The position numbers and the translations under genes were made by a program. From Flavobacterium sp. Sd200 (GTDB lineage: Bacteria; Bacteroidota; Bacteroidia; Flavobacteriales; Flavobacteriaceae), in the NCBI RefSeq assembly GCF_009826935.1, contig NZ_WUMN01000001.1, forward strand, positions 930,001 to 994,000: a DNA stretch of 64,000 nucleotides, in the 5' to 3' direction. The notes below the pieces were generated by a model. The model did no database searches, was not told the origin of the DNA, and worked only from the letters and a program-made list of their open reading frames with translations. Below, in pieces: positions 1-8,845 of the stretch (positions are counted from its first letter, which is position 1; each line of letters starts with the position of its first letter).

Positions 1-201
1 CTGACCTACAATTACAGTATTAATTTGTTCTTTTACAGATTCTATACTTTGTTTTAAAGCATCAAGATCAAGTCTTGATCCAAAATTTATATCTTCTCTT
101 TCTGCTTCGATAGGGGCAGTTGTATTATTGGTATCGTTGTTCTCTACGTTTAAATTTTCCGGTGCTTTTTCCGGAAACGTATTGTCGTTAAATTCTGTCA
201 T
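1..201 (-). CDS. MoxR-family AAA+ ATPase, N-terminal fragment
   Basis: Only the first 67 codons lie in the window; the gene continues past its left edge. The reverse strand begins ATG at 201 with a polar, Asn/Glu-rich leader. A helix follows that resembles the segment just before the ATPase core of MoxR proteins (ESVKEQINTVIVGQ). The Walker motifs are outside the window. MoxR ATPases are chaperone-like proteins usually encoded with DUF58 and membrane proteins. The start overlaps the stop of the upstream DUF4350 gene in an ATGA arrangement, which suggests translational coupling. The family call rests on the short N-terminus plus its neighbours. Confidence 0.72.
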   Translation of the reverse strand, partial: MTEFNDNTFPEKAPENLNVENNDTNNTTAPIEAEREDINFGSRLDLDALKQSIESVKEQINTVIVGQ

Positions 202-1397
202 GACTTTAATTTTTCTATGGCGTTATTGATGGCAGCCAAATCGGCTTCTGTACTTGTAAAATTATGGCGGTGCTTTCTAATTAAACTCAATGCCTCTTGT
301 ATGTCTTCTAAAGGCCTGCCAGTTTTTAAATGCAGTTTCTCAGCAAAAGCATCATCAAGGGTATAAGTATCTATAAGATATTCGGTGCGTATGTGTTCTA
401 AAAAATAAATTATCTTTTTTTCGATTATAGTGTGATGATTGCCCTCCTGATAGTATAGATTGCCAATAGTACGGGCAAAATCTACTGTGGTGTTGCGTAA
501 CGGTTCTATGACGGGAACAACGCGCTGCTTTCTTTTAGCATTGAATATTATAAATATAAGCAGCCCCATAAGACCCAGCCAAAATGCCCATTTTAGGGCT
601 GGCTGGCTAAGTATGTATCTTAGTGGAGATGATGATATTTCATCTGCTACCGAAGTATTTTGCCAATATATTGTACCTTTTGGTATTTGCGAGACAAGTG
701 CCTGTGTATATTGGTAATGATCCTTCTTTAGCAAATGAAAATTGCTAAATGCCGAGGGCTGGGTGTGTAGCACTATACGACCATTGCCAAAGCGTGCTTC
801 TATAAAATTAGTTTGCTTTTCGCCTTTAAGTTCCTGATGCCCCAGTATTTTTATCTGTCCTTTTGCAACACTGTCCGGTACAATACTGTCAAAATACCAT
901 GGAGTACTCCCTTCTTTAAACCAATATTCTTTATTATTATATTTTTCAGTGGTAAGTTTTATACTGTCCTGCCCAATAAAATTAAAGTTTGTTTTTAAAT
1001 TTAGTGTATCCAGTATGGTTTGTGGAATAGTTTTTTGGCTTAAAAAAAGCGTATTTCCTTTAGCAGCAAAATACAACAGTTCGGTTACCGATTCATCATC
1101 GATCTCATTATTTTCCCCAATCGCTATAAAACTACCCGAAGCACTGTAAATATCGGCCTCTTCATCATATGTATTTATAAAATATTCATAAGGTGTTACC
1201 CTGAATTTTTCGATTGTATCGCCTAAAAAAAGATCCGGTATCTCTTTATTAAAAATATAAAGTCCTAACGGAATTTTATCTTTTACAGCATAGGTAGGTG
1301 ACCAGTCTACGGGCTTTGGTCTAGAATTGTCTATAAATACCAGAAGACCTGCCACAACGGCTAATAATACAATATAAAGTGTTAGTTTCCTGTTCAT
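198..1397 (-). CDS. DUF4350 domain-containing membrane protein
   Basis: This 399-residue protein has an N-terminal membrane segment (about residues 7-22) and a large extracytoplasmic part (about 30-265) that matches the DUF4350 type. A second membrane segment lies near 268-286, followed by a cytoplasmic helical tail of about 110 residues. DUF4350 proteins commonly accompany MoxR ATPases and DUF4129 proteins. The biochemical role is unknown; a part in envelope or secreted-protein assembly is inferred from the operon alone. It lies 1 bp downstream of the DUF4129 gene and overlaps the MoxR start. Confidence 0.82.
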   Translation of the reverse strand: MNRKLTLYIVLLAVVAGLLVFIDNSRPKPVDWSPTYAVKDKIPLGLYIFNKEIPDLFLGDTIEKFRVTPYEYFINTYDEEADIYSASGSFIAIGENNEIDDESVTELLYFAAKGNTLFLSQKTIPQTILDTLNLKTNFNFIGQDSIKLTTEKYNNKEYWFKEGSTPWYFDSIVPDSVAKGQIKILGHQELKGEKQTNFIEARFGNGRIVLHTQPSAFSNFHLLKKDHYQYTQALVSQIPKGTIYWQNTSVADEISSSPLRYILSQPALKWAFWLGLMGLLIFIIFNAKRKQRVVPVIEPLRNTTVDFARTIGNLYYQEGNHHTIIEKKIIYFLEHIRTEYLIDTYTLDDAFAEKLHLKTGRPLEDIQEALSLIRKHRHNFTSTEADLAAINNAIEKLKS

Positions 1398-1398
1398 T

Positions 1399-2160
1399 TT
1401 ATAAAGTATTAAATGTTTTTATAAACGATTTTTCAGCCTTATTAAAAGCCTTTTCATCTATCGGGAAATCGCCATACCAGCTATGGTCATATACATATGA
1501 AAGGTATTCAAAATCTTTCTTTAATGCAGCATCTTTAATTTCATAGAGGTAGTCGCTGTTTGTTTTATCCCAGTGCCAGTCTATAATTTCGCGGGCAGAA
1601 AGTTTTTTTAATAACCACAGATAATAGTAGCGTAAAGCCAGTCTGTAGTTAGCATTTATTTTTGTTTCAGATATAAGCTGTTTAAAATCCATCTCATGAA
1701 TGTTTTCTGCTTCAACACTCTGTATAGCTATTTTTTTTCGTGAACGTCCAAATATCCACATGCCTTCCTTGTCAAGTATAGCGCGTGAAACAAGATATAC
1801 TACAAAACCAATAACTATAAAGCAAAGTATCCTTATAGTTATTGCCAACCAGTCTATTTCATTATCAGCTTTAGAGTTGCTTTTAAACAGGTTACCTAAC
1901 CATTCTAAGAAACGGTCCCACCAGGTTTTAGGCATAGATTTGGTTTGATATATAAACTCATCGTCAGTATATTTATCTTTAAATCCCGGCTTAAAGTTGC
2001 GATTGCTGTACTCGGGAGAGGCAGGAATTACCGGCGATGCTACCATTTTTGCAGCTTTTTGTTCTGTATTAAGAGTGTCGGCAACAGGCTGTGCAAAGCA
2101 CTGTGCCGATAATATTAATACGGTTATGTATAGCAAAAATTTATTCACTGTCGGTTCCAA
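1399..2160 (-). CDS. DUF4129 domain-containing protein
   Basis: The protein has 253 residues. An N-terminal hydrophobic segment ending near CFAQ looks like a signal peptide. A polar region with conserved Trp residues follows, then a membrane segment around 105-127. The C-terminal cytoplasmic DUF4129-like region (about 165-245) contains an RLALRYYYLWLLKKL helix and the IDWHWDKTN motif. The same family occurs as a C-terminal domain in transglutaminase-like proteins. The gene overlaps the upstream gene by 20 bp, so it is probably translated in the same operon. Exact function is not established. Confidence 0.82.
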   Translation of the reverse strand: MEPTVNKFLLYITVLILSAQCFAQPVADTLNTEQKAAKMVASPVIPASPEYSNRNFKPGFKDKYTDDEFIYQTKSMPKTWWDRFLEWLGNLFKSNSKADNEIDWLAITIRILCFIVIGFVVYLVSRAILDKEGMWIFGRSRKKIAIQSVEAENIHEMDFKQLISETKINANYRLALRYYYLWLLKKLSAREIIDWHWDKTNSDYLYEIKDAALKKDFEYLSYVYDHSWYGDFPIDEKAFNKAEKSFIKTFNTL

Positions 2161-3061
2161 TTAAGTCAATTTCGCTGTGCATTGTTTTTTTCTCCTCATC
2201 TTCTTTACAGCTATAATATATCATTCCATGTGCCAGCATATTGATACTGCTAAAAAAGTAACTAACTATGGTAGACAGTAAAAACATTATGATGAGGAAT
2301 ATGGTAGCATCTTCTGCAGAATTTTCTCCGGTAACAAAAAACACAAGAGCATTTATTAACGAACTTATCAAGCTTGTAGCCATTTGCAATGCAAAAGATA
2401 TTAGCAGAAATATAGCGGTAGTACCCATGTGTGCCCAAAAATTTTTAAACAGCATGTGGTAGCCATTTCCTAAAGCCGTGAAAAAATTACGGTTAGTAGT
2501 TAAGTTATCAAATAACGAAAGAAATCCCCAGCAGGAGAATGCCGCCCAAAGAATAAATGCCACAGGGATGCCTATGATGATAATTATTAGCAAGATGCTT
2601 ACACCTCCAAGTAATGCAGCGATGGGTAAAAAAGTTATTAAAGAAGCCAATACAAACACTATAAACCTGCCAATGCGTGCTTTTATCCCCTTAAAAATAG
2701 CAGAAGCTGTAGGCTGCTTGCCTTGAGATAAAATATCAAGGTAAATAATAGGATAGCTTATGTTTAGTATAGAAAGCAATAATGCTATTAGGGCAAAAAC
2801 AACTCCTACACCTATAAAATAACCGGTATTATTTTCAAAATAATTAGCAATTATAATTTGCGACTGCGGTGACCCCAATCCGCTTAAAATGCCGCCAAAA
2901 AAATACCGTCCAATAATAAATATCAATATTAGCAGCAGCAGCAATGGCCCTCCGTTAATGGTTAGGTAATTACCAAAATAATTTTTGCCATGTGCCTTTA
3001 TAAACATAAAAGTATCGTTTATGAGGGCATTAAAATTTCGTTTTTTATAAAGTTGGAACAT
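2141..3061 (-). CDS. polytopic membrane protein of the MoxR operon
   Basis: This is a 306-residue integral membrane protein with about six hydrophobic segments. A polar N-terminus (MFQLYKKRNFNALIND) is followed by TM helices near 35-58, 83-113 and 135-175 and further C-terminal pairs. The C-terminus is charged and rich in Glu and Lys. I recognise no catalytic motif. The gene overlaps SpoIIM upstream by 17 bp and DUF4129 downstream by 20 bp, so it belongs to the MoxR-linked operon. A similar unnamed protein commonly sits here in flavobacteria, as far as I recall. Function unknown. Confidence 0.75.
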   Translation of the reverse strand: MFQLYKKRNFNALINDTFMFIKAHGKNYFGNYLTINGGPLLLLLILIFIIGRYFFGGILSGLGSPQSQIIIANYFENNTGYFIGVGVVFALIALLLSILNISYPIIYLDILSQGKQPTASAIFKGIKARIGRFIVFVLASLITFLPIAALLGGVSILLIIIIIGIPVAFILWAAFSCWGFLSLFDNLTTNRNFFTALGNGYHMLFKNFWAHMGTTAIFLLISFALQMATSLISSLINALVFFVTGENSAEDATIFLIIMFLLSTIVSYFFSSINMLAHGMIYYSCKEDEEKKTMHSEIDLIGTDSE

Positions 3062-4025
3062 GTTGCTGACGGATCTTTTTATTTACTCTAAACGGATATA
3101 TAAGATAATACCAGCTAATTAAAGAAAGTGTTACCAGTATAATTGCAATATTAAGTGCTCTTGGCATATCGGGAGAGTAGCGTGTTACAAACCCCTCAAG
3201 TACCCCCGCAGCAAAAGTAAACGGCAGGGTACTTACCCATATTTTCAGGCCATTCTTAAAGCCAGACTTTAAAGACTCTACCCTGGAAAATGTTTTAGGG
3301 AACAATAATCCTGCTCCAAAAATAAGCCCGGCGGCAGCCTCTATTACCATGGCAAAAATTTCCATGCTGCCATGTATCCAAATGCCGCGAACACTTGCCC
3401 AAAAAACACCCTGTTCATAAAAAAAGTACTGGAACGAACCAAGCATTATAGCATTTTGCATAAGTACAAACACTGTTAGCACACCGCCGGAAAGCCCAAA
3501 TACAAACTCTTTTGCACCTACGATTAAATTGTTGAGCGTTATGCCTATAAAGCTGCCTATTGGGCCGCCGCTTTTGTAGACGGCTACAGGATTTCCTTTT
3601 TCAATATTTTCGAGGGTCATGTTTACATAATGGTCTCCCAATATAAGGCGTACAAAATTTTCGTCTTTACTGGCAGAAAGTGCACCTACAGCAGTAAAAA
3701 TTATGAACAGTACAAAAGCATACAGTACATAACGTTTGTTGTTATATACTATTACCGGTACTTCGGTCTTAAAGAATGATACTATGCGGTTGGTTTCCTC
3801 GCGTTTTGTTTTGTATATTTTTTGATAAGTGAGTGCAGCAAGATGATTTAGATATACAACCGATTTGCTTTTGGGATAATAAGTTTGTGCAAAGGAAAGG
3901 TCGTTTACTAAATGTACATACAGGCTTGCCAGCTCATCAGGATTTTTTTTAACTTTACCAAAAATGGCTAACTCAAAATCGAGCCATTTTTCTTTATTTT
4001 GTTTAATAAATGCAACTTCCCTCAT
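3045..4025 (-). CDS. SpoIIM-like (stage II sporulation protein M family) membrane protein
   Basis: I chose the ATG at 4025 (MREVAFIKQNKEKW). An earlier in-frame ATG at 4055 would run into the divergent RDD gene and adds only ten unrelated residues. The 326-residue protein has a soluble helical N-terminal part (about 1-95) followed by five or so TM helices. It carries the SpoIIM-family HGSMEIFAMVIEAAAG stretch, with His and Glu in a membrane helix. In non-sporulating bacteria these proteins appear beside RDD proteins and MoxR operons; their role is unresolved. It is the first gene of the minus-strand operon. Confidence 0.82.
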   Translation of the reverse strand: MREVAFIKQNKEKWLDFELAIFGKVKKNPDELASLYVHLVNDLSFAQTYYPKSKSVVYLNHLAALTYQKIYKTKREETNRIVSFFKTEVPVIVYNNKRYVLYAFVLFIIFTAVGALSASKDENFVRLILGDHYVNMTLENIEKGNPVAVYKSGGPIGSFIGITLNNLIVGAKEFVFGLSGGVLTVFVLMQNAIMLGSFQYFFYEQGVFWASVRGIWIHGSMEIFAMVIEAAAGLIFGAGLLFPKTFSRVESLKSGFKNGLKIWVSTLPFTFAAGVLEGFVTRYSPDMPRALNIAIILVTLSLISWYYLIYPFRVNKKIRQQHVPTL

Positions 4026-4046
4026 ATAAAAGCTAAAATATAAAAT

Positions 4047-4790
4047 ATGTCGCAACTATCTATAAACACTACCCAAAATGTTACTATAAATTTTAACACA
4101 GCGTCTGTAGGTAGTCGTATATTGGCATATCTTTTAGATATACTTATAATTTTTGCCTATTACATTGTTATTTATCTTATAATAGGAAAACTTTTAGATG
4201 CTGCAAAATTGCTTGATAACCTTGACAGGTGGACTGAAATAGGTATACACAGCATAATAGCACTGCCTGCATTATTTTATGCTTTAGTACAGGAAAGCCT
4301 GCTGGAGGGCCAAACGGTTGGCAAGAAACTTATGAAAATTAAAGTTATTAAAATAGACGGCTATCAGGCAGGCTTTGGTGACTATCTTATCAGGTGGCTG
4401 TTTAGGATCGTAGAAGTAACAGGTATTTTTGGTATTGTTGGGTTGATCAGTCTGATGGTAACTAAAAAAACGCAACGTCTGGGCGATATAACCGCAGGTA
4501 CGGCTGTTATATCATTAAAAAATGATATAAGTATAGATCATACTATACTTAAAGATATCAGCAACAGTTATGTGCCGGTATATCCGTTAGTAATAAAGCT
4601 TACAGATAATGATGTGCGTATTATTAAAGAAACCTATGACGCAGCATACAAATCGGCCGATTTTAATATGATACAAAAGTTACAGGATAAAATAGAAACA
4701 GTTACAGGAATAAAATCGGTAAGTCAGGGGCCTTTGGCTTTTGTAGATACCGTACTGGCAGATTATAATTACTATACTCAGAATATGTAA
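4047..4790 (+). CDS. RDD family membrane protein
   Basis: The 247-residue protein has an RDD domain in its first 150 residues: SVGSRILAYLLDILIIF, a second TM, then LLEGQTVGKKLMKIKV and TQRLGDITAGT. Arg and Asp residues sit in membrane-proximal positions. The C-terminal 80 residues are soluble and helical. RDD proteins are proposed transporters or membrane organisers, without an agreed substrate. It is divergent from the SpoIIM-like gene with only 21 bp between start codons, and a hairpin terminator follows. The N-terminus MSQLSINTTQNV fits flavobacterial homologues as I remember them. Confidence 0.85.
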   Translation: MSQLSINTTQNVTINFNTASVGSRILAYLLDILIIFAYYIVIYLIIGKLLDAAKLLDNLDRWTEIGIHSIIALPALFYALVQESLLEGQTVGKKLMKIKVIKIDGYQAGFGDYLIRWLFRIVEVTGIFGIVGLISLMVTKKTQRLGDITAGTAVISLKNDISIDHTILKDISNSYVPVYPLVIKLTDNDVRIIKETYDAAYKSADFNMIQKLQDKIETVTGIKSVSQGPLAFVDTVLADYNYYTQNM

Positions 4791-4800
4791 GTATAAAAAA

Positions 4801-4840
4801 TGTGGGGAGATTATCTAAAAGACAAACTCCCCACATTTTA
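4801..4840. terminator. bidirectional hairpin terminator
   Basis: A perfect 9-bp inverted repeat (TGTGGGGAG at 4801-4809, CTCCCCACA at 4827-4835) is flanked by A-rich and T-rich tracts. It lies between the convergent RDD gene and the ECF-operon 'sensor' gene, so it can serve both strands. Confidence 0.75.
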
Positions 4841-4848
4841 AACTCTTT

Positions 4849-5304
4849 TTAATCTTTTTTCTCTTTGTCCTTGTCCTTATATTTTTCAAGGAGTTTTTTA
4901 TTAAAATCGTCTTCTACCTTTTTAAGCTTTATAAGCTTTACAGAGCCTATAATGGGTTTAAGGTCATTTATAAGTTTTTTACGAAGGTAAAATAGTTCTT
5001 CATCGGCATCCTGAAATTTATCAAGATAGACCTGAGCTTCTTTTTCACTCATTTTTTCAAGAGCCCCATTGCCAATTTGCCTCAACAGTGGCTTAATTTT
5101 ATTATGCCTTATGTTGTATTGTTTTTCTTCATAGGCATTATAAACGGGCCAAAACTTGTCTGCTTCTTCAGTAGTAAGCTTAAGTTCGGTAGTAAGATAA
5201 GTTACTTTAAGGGCTTTAATTTGGGCTCTTTTTTCGTCATGGGTCTGGCTAAACCCACTTAAAGTAAAAAATAGTAAAGCTGTAATTAATACTTTTATTT
5301 TCAT
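4849..5304 (-). CDS. secreted 'sensor of ECF sigma factor'-type protein
   Basis: I start at the ATG at 5304 (MKIKVLITALLFFTLSGFSQ), a clear signal peptide. The longer reading from 5364 would overlap the upstream coding sequence. The mature part is about 130 residues, helical and very Lys/Glu-rich. It has a TTEEADKFWPVYNAYEEKQ segment resembling Spy/CpxP-like periplasmic helical proteins. It is the third gene of the sigma factor/anti-sigma operon, 4 bp after it. Flavobacterial homologues are often labelled 'sensor of ECF-type sigma factor'; that role is by position, not proven. Confidence 0.75.
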   Translation of the reverse strand: MKIKVLITALLFFTLSGFSQTHDEKRAQIKALKVTYLTTELKLTTEEADKFWPVYNAYEEKQYNIRHNKIKPLLRQIGNGALEKMSEKEAQVYLDKFQDADEELFYLRKKLINDLKPIIGSVKLIKLKKVEDDFNKKLLEKYKDKDKEKKD

Positions 5305-5308
5305 GGTT

Positions 5309-5719
5309 TTAGTATAAAGAGTAAACATCTTCGGTTGCAAGGTATTCTTCAATGGCATCATCACTTATGGTAATACTTTTTTCAAGTTCATCAATGTCGT
5401 TCTGGTCAAGGTGCTGCATCAGGTCATAAGAATTTACATTGGCCTGATACACCAAATAGTTTTCTATAGCAGCATCATCCGGCTGTGTTGGTGTTGTTGG
5501 GTTTTGGCTGTTGGTGTAAAATACTCCAACGGTAGCCATAACAATAAATCCGGCTGCTGCCGAGAACCATACGGGTTTACGTTTATATAAGGGCACTGTT
5601 TTAACTTTACGCTCAGGCAACTGCTGCATAAGCTTTTCTGTAAAATTATCAAAGTACCCGTCGGGAGTTGTAAAGCCCGGTTTTATTTTTCGCCCTTCAT
5701 CTAACTTAAAATCATTCAT
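5309..5719 (-). CDS. putative membrane anti-sigma factor
   Basis: This 136-residue protein has a cytoplasmic N-terminus (about 1-47) containing TTPDGYFDNFTEKLMQQLPE. A single TM helix (about 51-67) and a short extracytoplasmic acidic tail follow. That is the usual topology of an anti-sigma factor, with the sigma-binding part inside and the sensory part outside. No zinc HxxxCxxC motif is present. It lies 30 bp downstream of the ECF sigma gene. The assignment is by topology and operon position. Confidence 0.68.
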   Translation of the reverse strand: MNDFKLDEGRKIKPGFTTPDGYFDNFTEKLMQQLPERKVKTVPLYKRKPVWFSAAAGFIVMATVGVFYTNSQNPTTPTQPDDAAIENYLVYQANVNSYDLMQHLDQNDIDELEKSITISDDAIEEYLATEDVYSLY

Positions 5720-5749
5720 GGTAATAAGACTTAATAATTAATAAAAGGT

Positions 5750-6292
5750 TTAATGACTGTTAATATAATCTTCTATTTTTTTTACGGCATGGTGGTAAGA
5801 GGCCTTTAATGCCCCAACCGAAGTGCCCAATATTTCAGAAATATCCTCATATTTAAGGTCTTCAAAATATTTCATTTTAAAAACCAGTTGTTGTTTTTCC
5901 GGCAATTGTGCTACGGCTTTCTGTAGTTTTAGTTGCAGGGCATCGCCTTCAAAATAATCGTCGGCCATAAGGTTTCCTAATACCTTCTGGTTTACTTCTT
6001 CGTTGCTGATGTTGTTCTTTTTTGCCTTTTGGCTAATAAATGTCAAAGCCTCGTTGGTTGCAATACGGTACATCCACGAAAAAAGCTTGCTATCACCCTT
6101 AAAACCATCAAGGTTTTTAAAAACTTTTATAAAAGTGTTTTGCAATACATCATCGGCATCATCATGATCTAAAACAATATTACGAATGTGGCTATACAAC
6201 GGCCTGCTGTATTGCCCTACAAGCTGCCTGAAGGCAGCATTTTGTGTACCGGGGTTAAGCAGTTGTGCTATAAAAGCCTTTTCGTCTTGCAA
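5750..6292 (-). CDS. ECF RNA polymerase sigma factor (sigma-70 family)
   Basis: The protein has 180 residues. Region 2 lies at about 20-90 (DADDVLQNTFIKVFKNLDGF, then SKLFSWMYRIATNEAL). Region 4 lies at about 120-178 (LPEKQQLVFKMKYFEDLKY, then ISEILGTSVGALKASYHHAV). It directs RNA polymerase to a small regulon, presumably held in check by the downstream anti-sigma protein. The only suitable start is a TTG at 6290-6292; no in-frame ATG lies nearby upstream. The reading LQDEKAFIAQLLNPGTQNAAF matches the usual N-terminus of flavobacterial ECF factors as I recall them. A weak start codon would keep its level low. Confidence 0.88.
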   Translation of the reverse strand: MQDEKAFIAQLLNPGTQNAAFRQLVGQYSRPLYSHIRNIVLDHDDADDVLQNTFIKVFKNLDGFKGDSKLFSWMYRIATNEALTFISQKAKKNNISNEEVNQKVLGNLMADDYFEGDALQLKLQKAVAQLPEKQQLVFKMKYFEDLKYEDISEILGTSVGALKASYHHAVKKIEDYINSH

Positions 6293-6349
6293 AGTGTGTT
6301 TTCTTTTTTCATATAGACTAAAGTTACGGCAAAAGGTTTAATTACTATA

Positions 6350-6377
6350 ATTGGTAATTTATAAATAATTATATTTG
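6350..6377 (+). promoter_or_regulatory. candidate Bacteroidota promoter for the DUF4041 gene
   Basis: TATATTTG at 6370-6377 fits the TAnnTTTG -7 element, and ATTGG at 6350-6354 could serve as the -33 element. The spacing of about 16 bp is slightly short. The start codon follows 28 bp later. Confidence 0.42.
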
Positions 6378-6405
6378 TTAAAATTTATTTAAAATTATTA
6401 GAAAT

Positions 6406-8064
6406 ATGGGATTTGTTTTGTTTGTCTGTATTGTAATTATTGTAGTATTATTTATAAAGTTTAATAAATTAAGAACTTTATCAGGATTCCAAAAGATGAT
6501 TATTTTAAATCATGAAGCAGATAAAGAAAAATTAAAACAAGAAGTAAGCTTATTAAAGTCTGAGAATGTTGAAATAAGGTTTAATAATGACGAATTAAGG
6601 GTTTATCAAGGTATTGTAGATGCAAATAAAAGAGCTGTCAGTATTATTAATCAAGCCGAAAATAAGGCAGCAGAGATAATTACAAATGCTCAAATAGAGG
6701 CAGATGAAATAAAGCGTAAAATCAAAGAGAGTAAAACTATTAGTGATAGCAAAATAGAAGCTTTAAGAGCAAATGCTGAAAATCTTATAGTTAATGCAAC
6801 TAAGGAGGCTAAAGTTATAATAGAGCAGGCTAACACAAAGGCGAAAGATATTGCGGGAGACGCTTTTATTGCTATGAATAATGCCAAAGAATTAGAGAGT
6901 ACTGTGAGAGCTATGAAAAATGTAATTCATGGTTATGGAGATCAGTATCTCATACCGACATATAGTTTGCTAGATGATTTGGCTAAAGAATTTAAATATG
7001 TTGATGCAGGTAACAAATTAAATTTTGCCAGAGAAAAAACACGTTTCATGATTAAGAACGGTTCAGCTGCTAAATGTGATTATGTTGATTTAAGCAGAAG
7101 GGAAACTGCCATCCGATTTGTGTTGGATGCATTTAATGGTAAGGTTGAAAGTGTTTTTTCTAAAATTAAGAAAGATAATTACGGAACATTGCAACAGCAA
7201 ATTAAGGATGCTTATCAATTAGTAAATAATAATGGAAAAGCATTTAGAAATGCAGTTATTACTTCAGAATATTTAGATGCAAGATTAGATGAGTTAAATT
7301 GGGCAGTAGTTGCTCAGGAACTTAAATGGTTAGAACAGGAGGAGCAGAGAAGAATTAAAGAGCAAATTAGGGAGGAAGAGAAGGCGCGTAGAGAATTTGA
7401 GAAGGCTATAAAGGAAGCTCAAAAAGAAGAGGAGACTTTAAAAAGATTAATTGAAAAAGCTCAAAAGGAGATTTCATTTGCTTCCGATGAACAAAAATTA
7501 AAATATGAGCAAAAGTTGAGGGAACTTGAGGAAAAACTTCAATATGCTGAAAGTAAAAATCAGAGAGCTTTATCTATGGCTCAACAAACTAAGTCAGGAA
7601 ACGTATATATAATCTCTAATATTGGATCTTTTGGTGAAAATGTATTTAAAATTGGAATGACAAGGAGATTAGAGCCTTTAGATAGAGTTAGAGAATTAGG
7701 AGATGCAAGTGTTCCATTTGAATTTGATGTACATGCAATGATATTTAGTAATGATGCACCTGCTTTAGAAAGACAATTACATAAAAAATTCCTTACACTC
7801 CAACTAAACAAAATTAATCCAAGAAAAGAATTTTTTAAAGTCTCACTTGAAAGTATAATAGCCGAAATTGATAAAATGAATATTCAGGCTAAATGGACTT
7901 TGCTTGCTGCGGCAAAGCAATATAGGGAAAGTCTTATTATTGAGGAAGAAATTGCTAATGATAAACAGAAGCAACTTGAATGGGAGAAATATCAAATAGA
8001 AGCTGATGCAGTAATGATTGAAAATGATGAAGAACTCGTTGTTGTTAATACATCCTTAAACTAA
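6406..8064 (+). CDS. DUF4041 / GIY-YIG (T5orf172, MUG113-type) membrane-anchored protein
   Basis: The 552-residue protein begins with one TM helix (about 3-20). A long coiled coil rich in Ala/Lys/Glu follows (about 30-165), then a region like DUF4041 (about 165-300), another charged coiled coil (about 305-395) and a GIY-YIG-type domain (about 398-480). In that domain VYIISN, FKIGMTRR, DRVRELG, ALERQLHKKF and RKEFFKV are visible. Such combinations occur in phage and accessory regions; a nuclease or stress role is possible but unproven. The gene is monocistronic and visibly more AT-rich than its neighbours, which suggests horizontal acquisition. Confidence 0.78.
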   Translation: MGFVLFVCIVIIVVLFIKFNKLRTLSGFQKMIILNHEADKEKLKQEVSLLKSENVEIRFNNDELRVYQGIVDANKRAVSIINQAENKAAEIITNAQIEADEIKRKIKESKTISDSKIEALRANAENLIVNATKEAKVIIEQANTKAKDIAGDAFIAMNNAKELESTVRAMKNVIHGYGDQYLIPTYSLLDDLAKEFKYVDAGNKLNFAREKTRFMIKNGSAAKCDYVDLSRRETAIRFVLDAFNGKVESVFSKIKKDNYGTLQQQIKDAYQLVNNNGKAFRNAVITSEYLDARLDELNWAVVAQELKWLEQEEQRRIKEQIREEEKARREFEKAIKEAQKEEETLKRLIEKAQKEISFASDEQKLKYEQKLRELEEKLQYAESKNQRALSMAQQTKSGNVYIISNIGSFGENVFKIGMTRRLEPLDRVRELGDASVPFEFDVHAMIFSNDAPALERQLHKKFLTLQLNKINPRKEFFKVSLESIIAEIDKMNIQAKWTLLAAAKQYRESLIIEEEIANDKQKQLEWEKYQIEADAVMIENDEELVVVNTSLN

Positions 8065-8127
8065 TCTTACGAACTAAAACTTTTTATTTCCTATAGTATA
8101 TTGTATTTTTGGGTTTTAAATTCAGCT

Positions 8128-8784
8128 ATGGTCAATACAGTTATTTTTGATATGGACGGTGTTATTGTAGATACAGAACCCGTACATTATTATGCTTACC
8201 ACAAACATTTTAAAGAGCTTGATATAGAAGTTACGGATGAGATATACGGCACTTTTACAGGCTTTTCTACAAAAAATACCTACCAAAAACTTAAGGAGCT
8301 TTTCGGCCTTCCGCATGAAGTAGATACTCTTATACTTAGCAAAAGGGAGATTTTTAATAATGCTTTTGATGAAAAGGCCGATCTTGAACTTTTGCCCGGT
8401 GTAAGGAAACTTATAGAAAATCTTTATGAAAATGGTTTGCAACTGGTGCTGGCTTCATCGGCATCGCGTGAAACTATAAAACGGGTGTTTGACCGTTTTG
8501 GATTACACCAATATTTTTCGCATATAGTGAGTGGGGAGGAGTTCCCGCAATCTAAACCTCACCCAGCCATTTTTATTAAAGCTGCAGAGCTGTCCGGTTC
8601 TCCGGCAAGTGAATGTATCGTTATAGAAGACAGTACTAATGGTATTAAGGCGGCTAAGGCTGCAGGCATTTTTTGCGTAGGCTATAAAAGCGAAAACTCA
8701 GTATTACAGGAAATATCTATTGCAGATATGACTATTAACCACTTTGACGAACTTAATGCAGAAATAGTCAGAAAGTTGGTTTAG
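8128..8784 (+). CDS. HAD-superfamily phosphatase (beta-phosphoglucomutase-like), copy 1
   Basis: I chose the ATG at 8128 (MVNTVIFDMDGVIVDTEPV). A start at 8101 would add nine residues unlike either paralogue. The 218-residue protein has all four HAD motifs: DMDGVIVDTEP with the nucleophilic Asp, ASSAS, SKPHP with Lys, and IEDSTNGIKAAKAAG with the metal-binding acid. The helical cap lies between motifs I and II. Family members hydrolyse or isomerise sugar phosphates or small phosphorylated metabolites; the substrate cannot be told. It is the first of three tandem paralogues. Confidence 0.88.
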   Translation: MVNTVIFDMDGVIVDTEPVHYYAYHKHFKELDIEVTDEIYGTFTGFSTKNTYQKLKELFGLPHEVDTLILSKREIFNNAFDEKADLELLPGVRKLIENLYENGLQLVLASSASRETIKRVFDRFGLHQYFSHIVSGEEFPQSKPHPAIFIKAAELSGSPASECIVIEDSTNGIKAAKAAGIFCVGYKSENSVLQEISIADMTINHFDELNAEIVRKLV

Positions 8785-8845
8785 TTGAAAAGTTGAAAGT
8801 TTTAAAGTCATAAAACCGGATGCCGCTAACAAAACTTTCAATCAA

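Noticed and set aside
4025-4055. Longer start for the SpoIIM-like gene
   Set aside because: It would overlap the divergent RDD gene start and adds residues unlike homologues.
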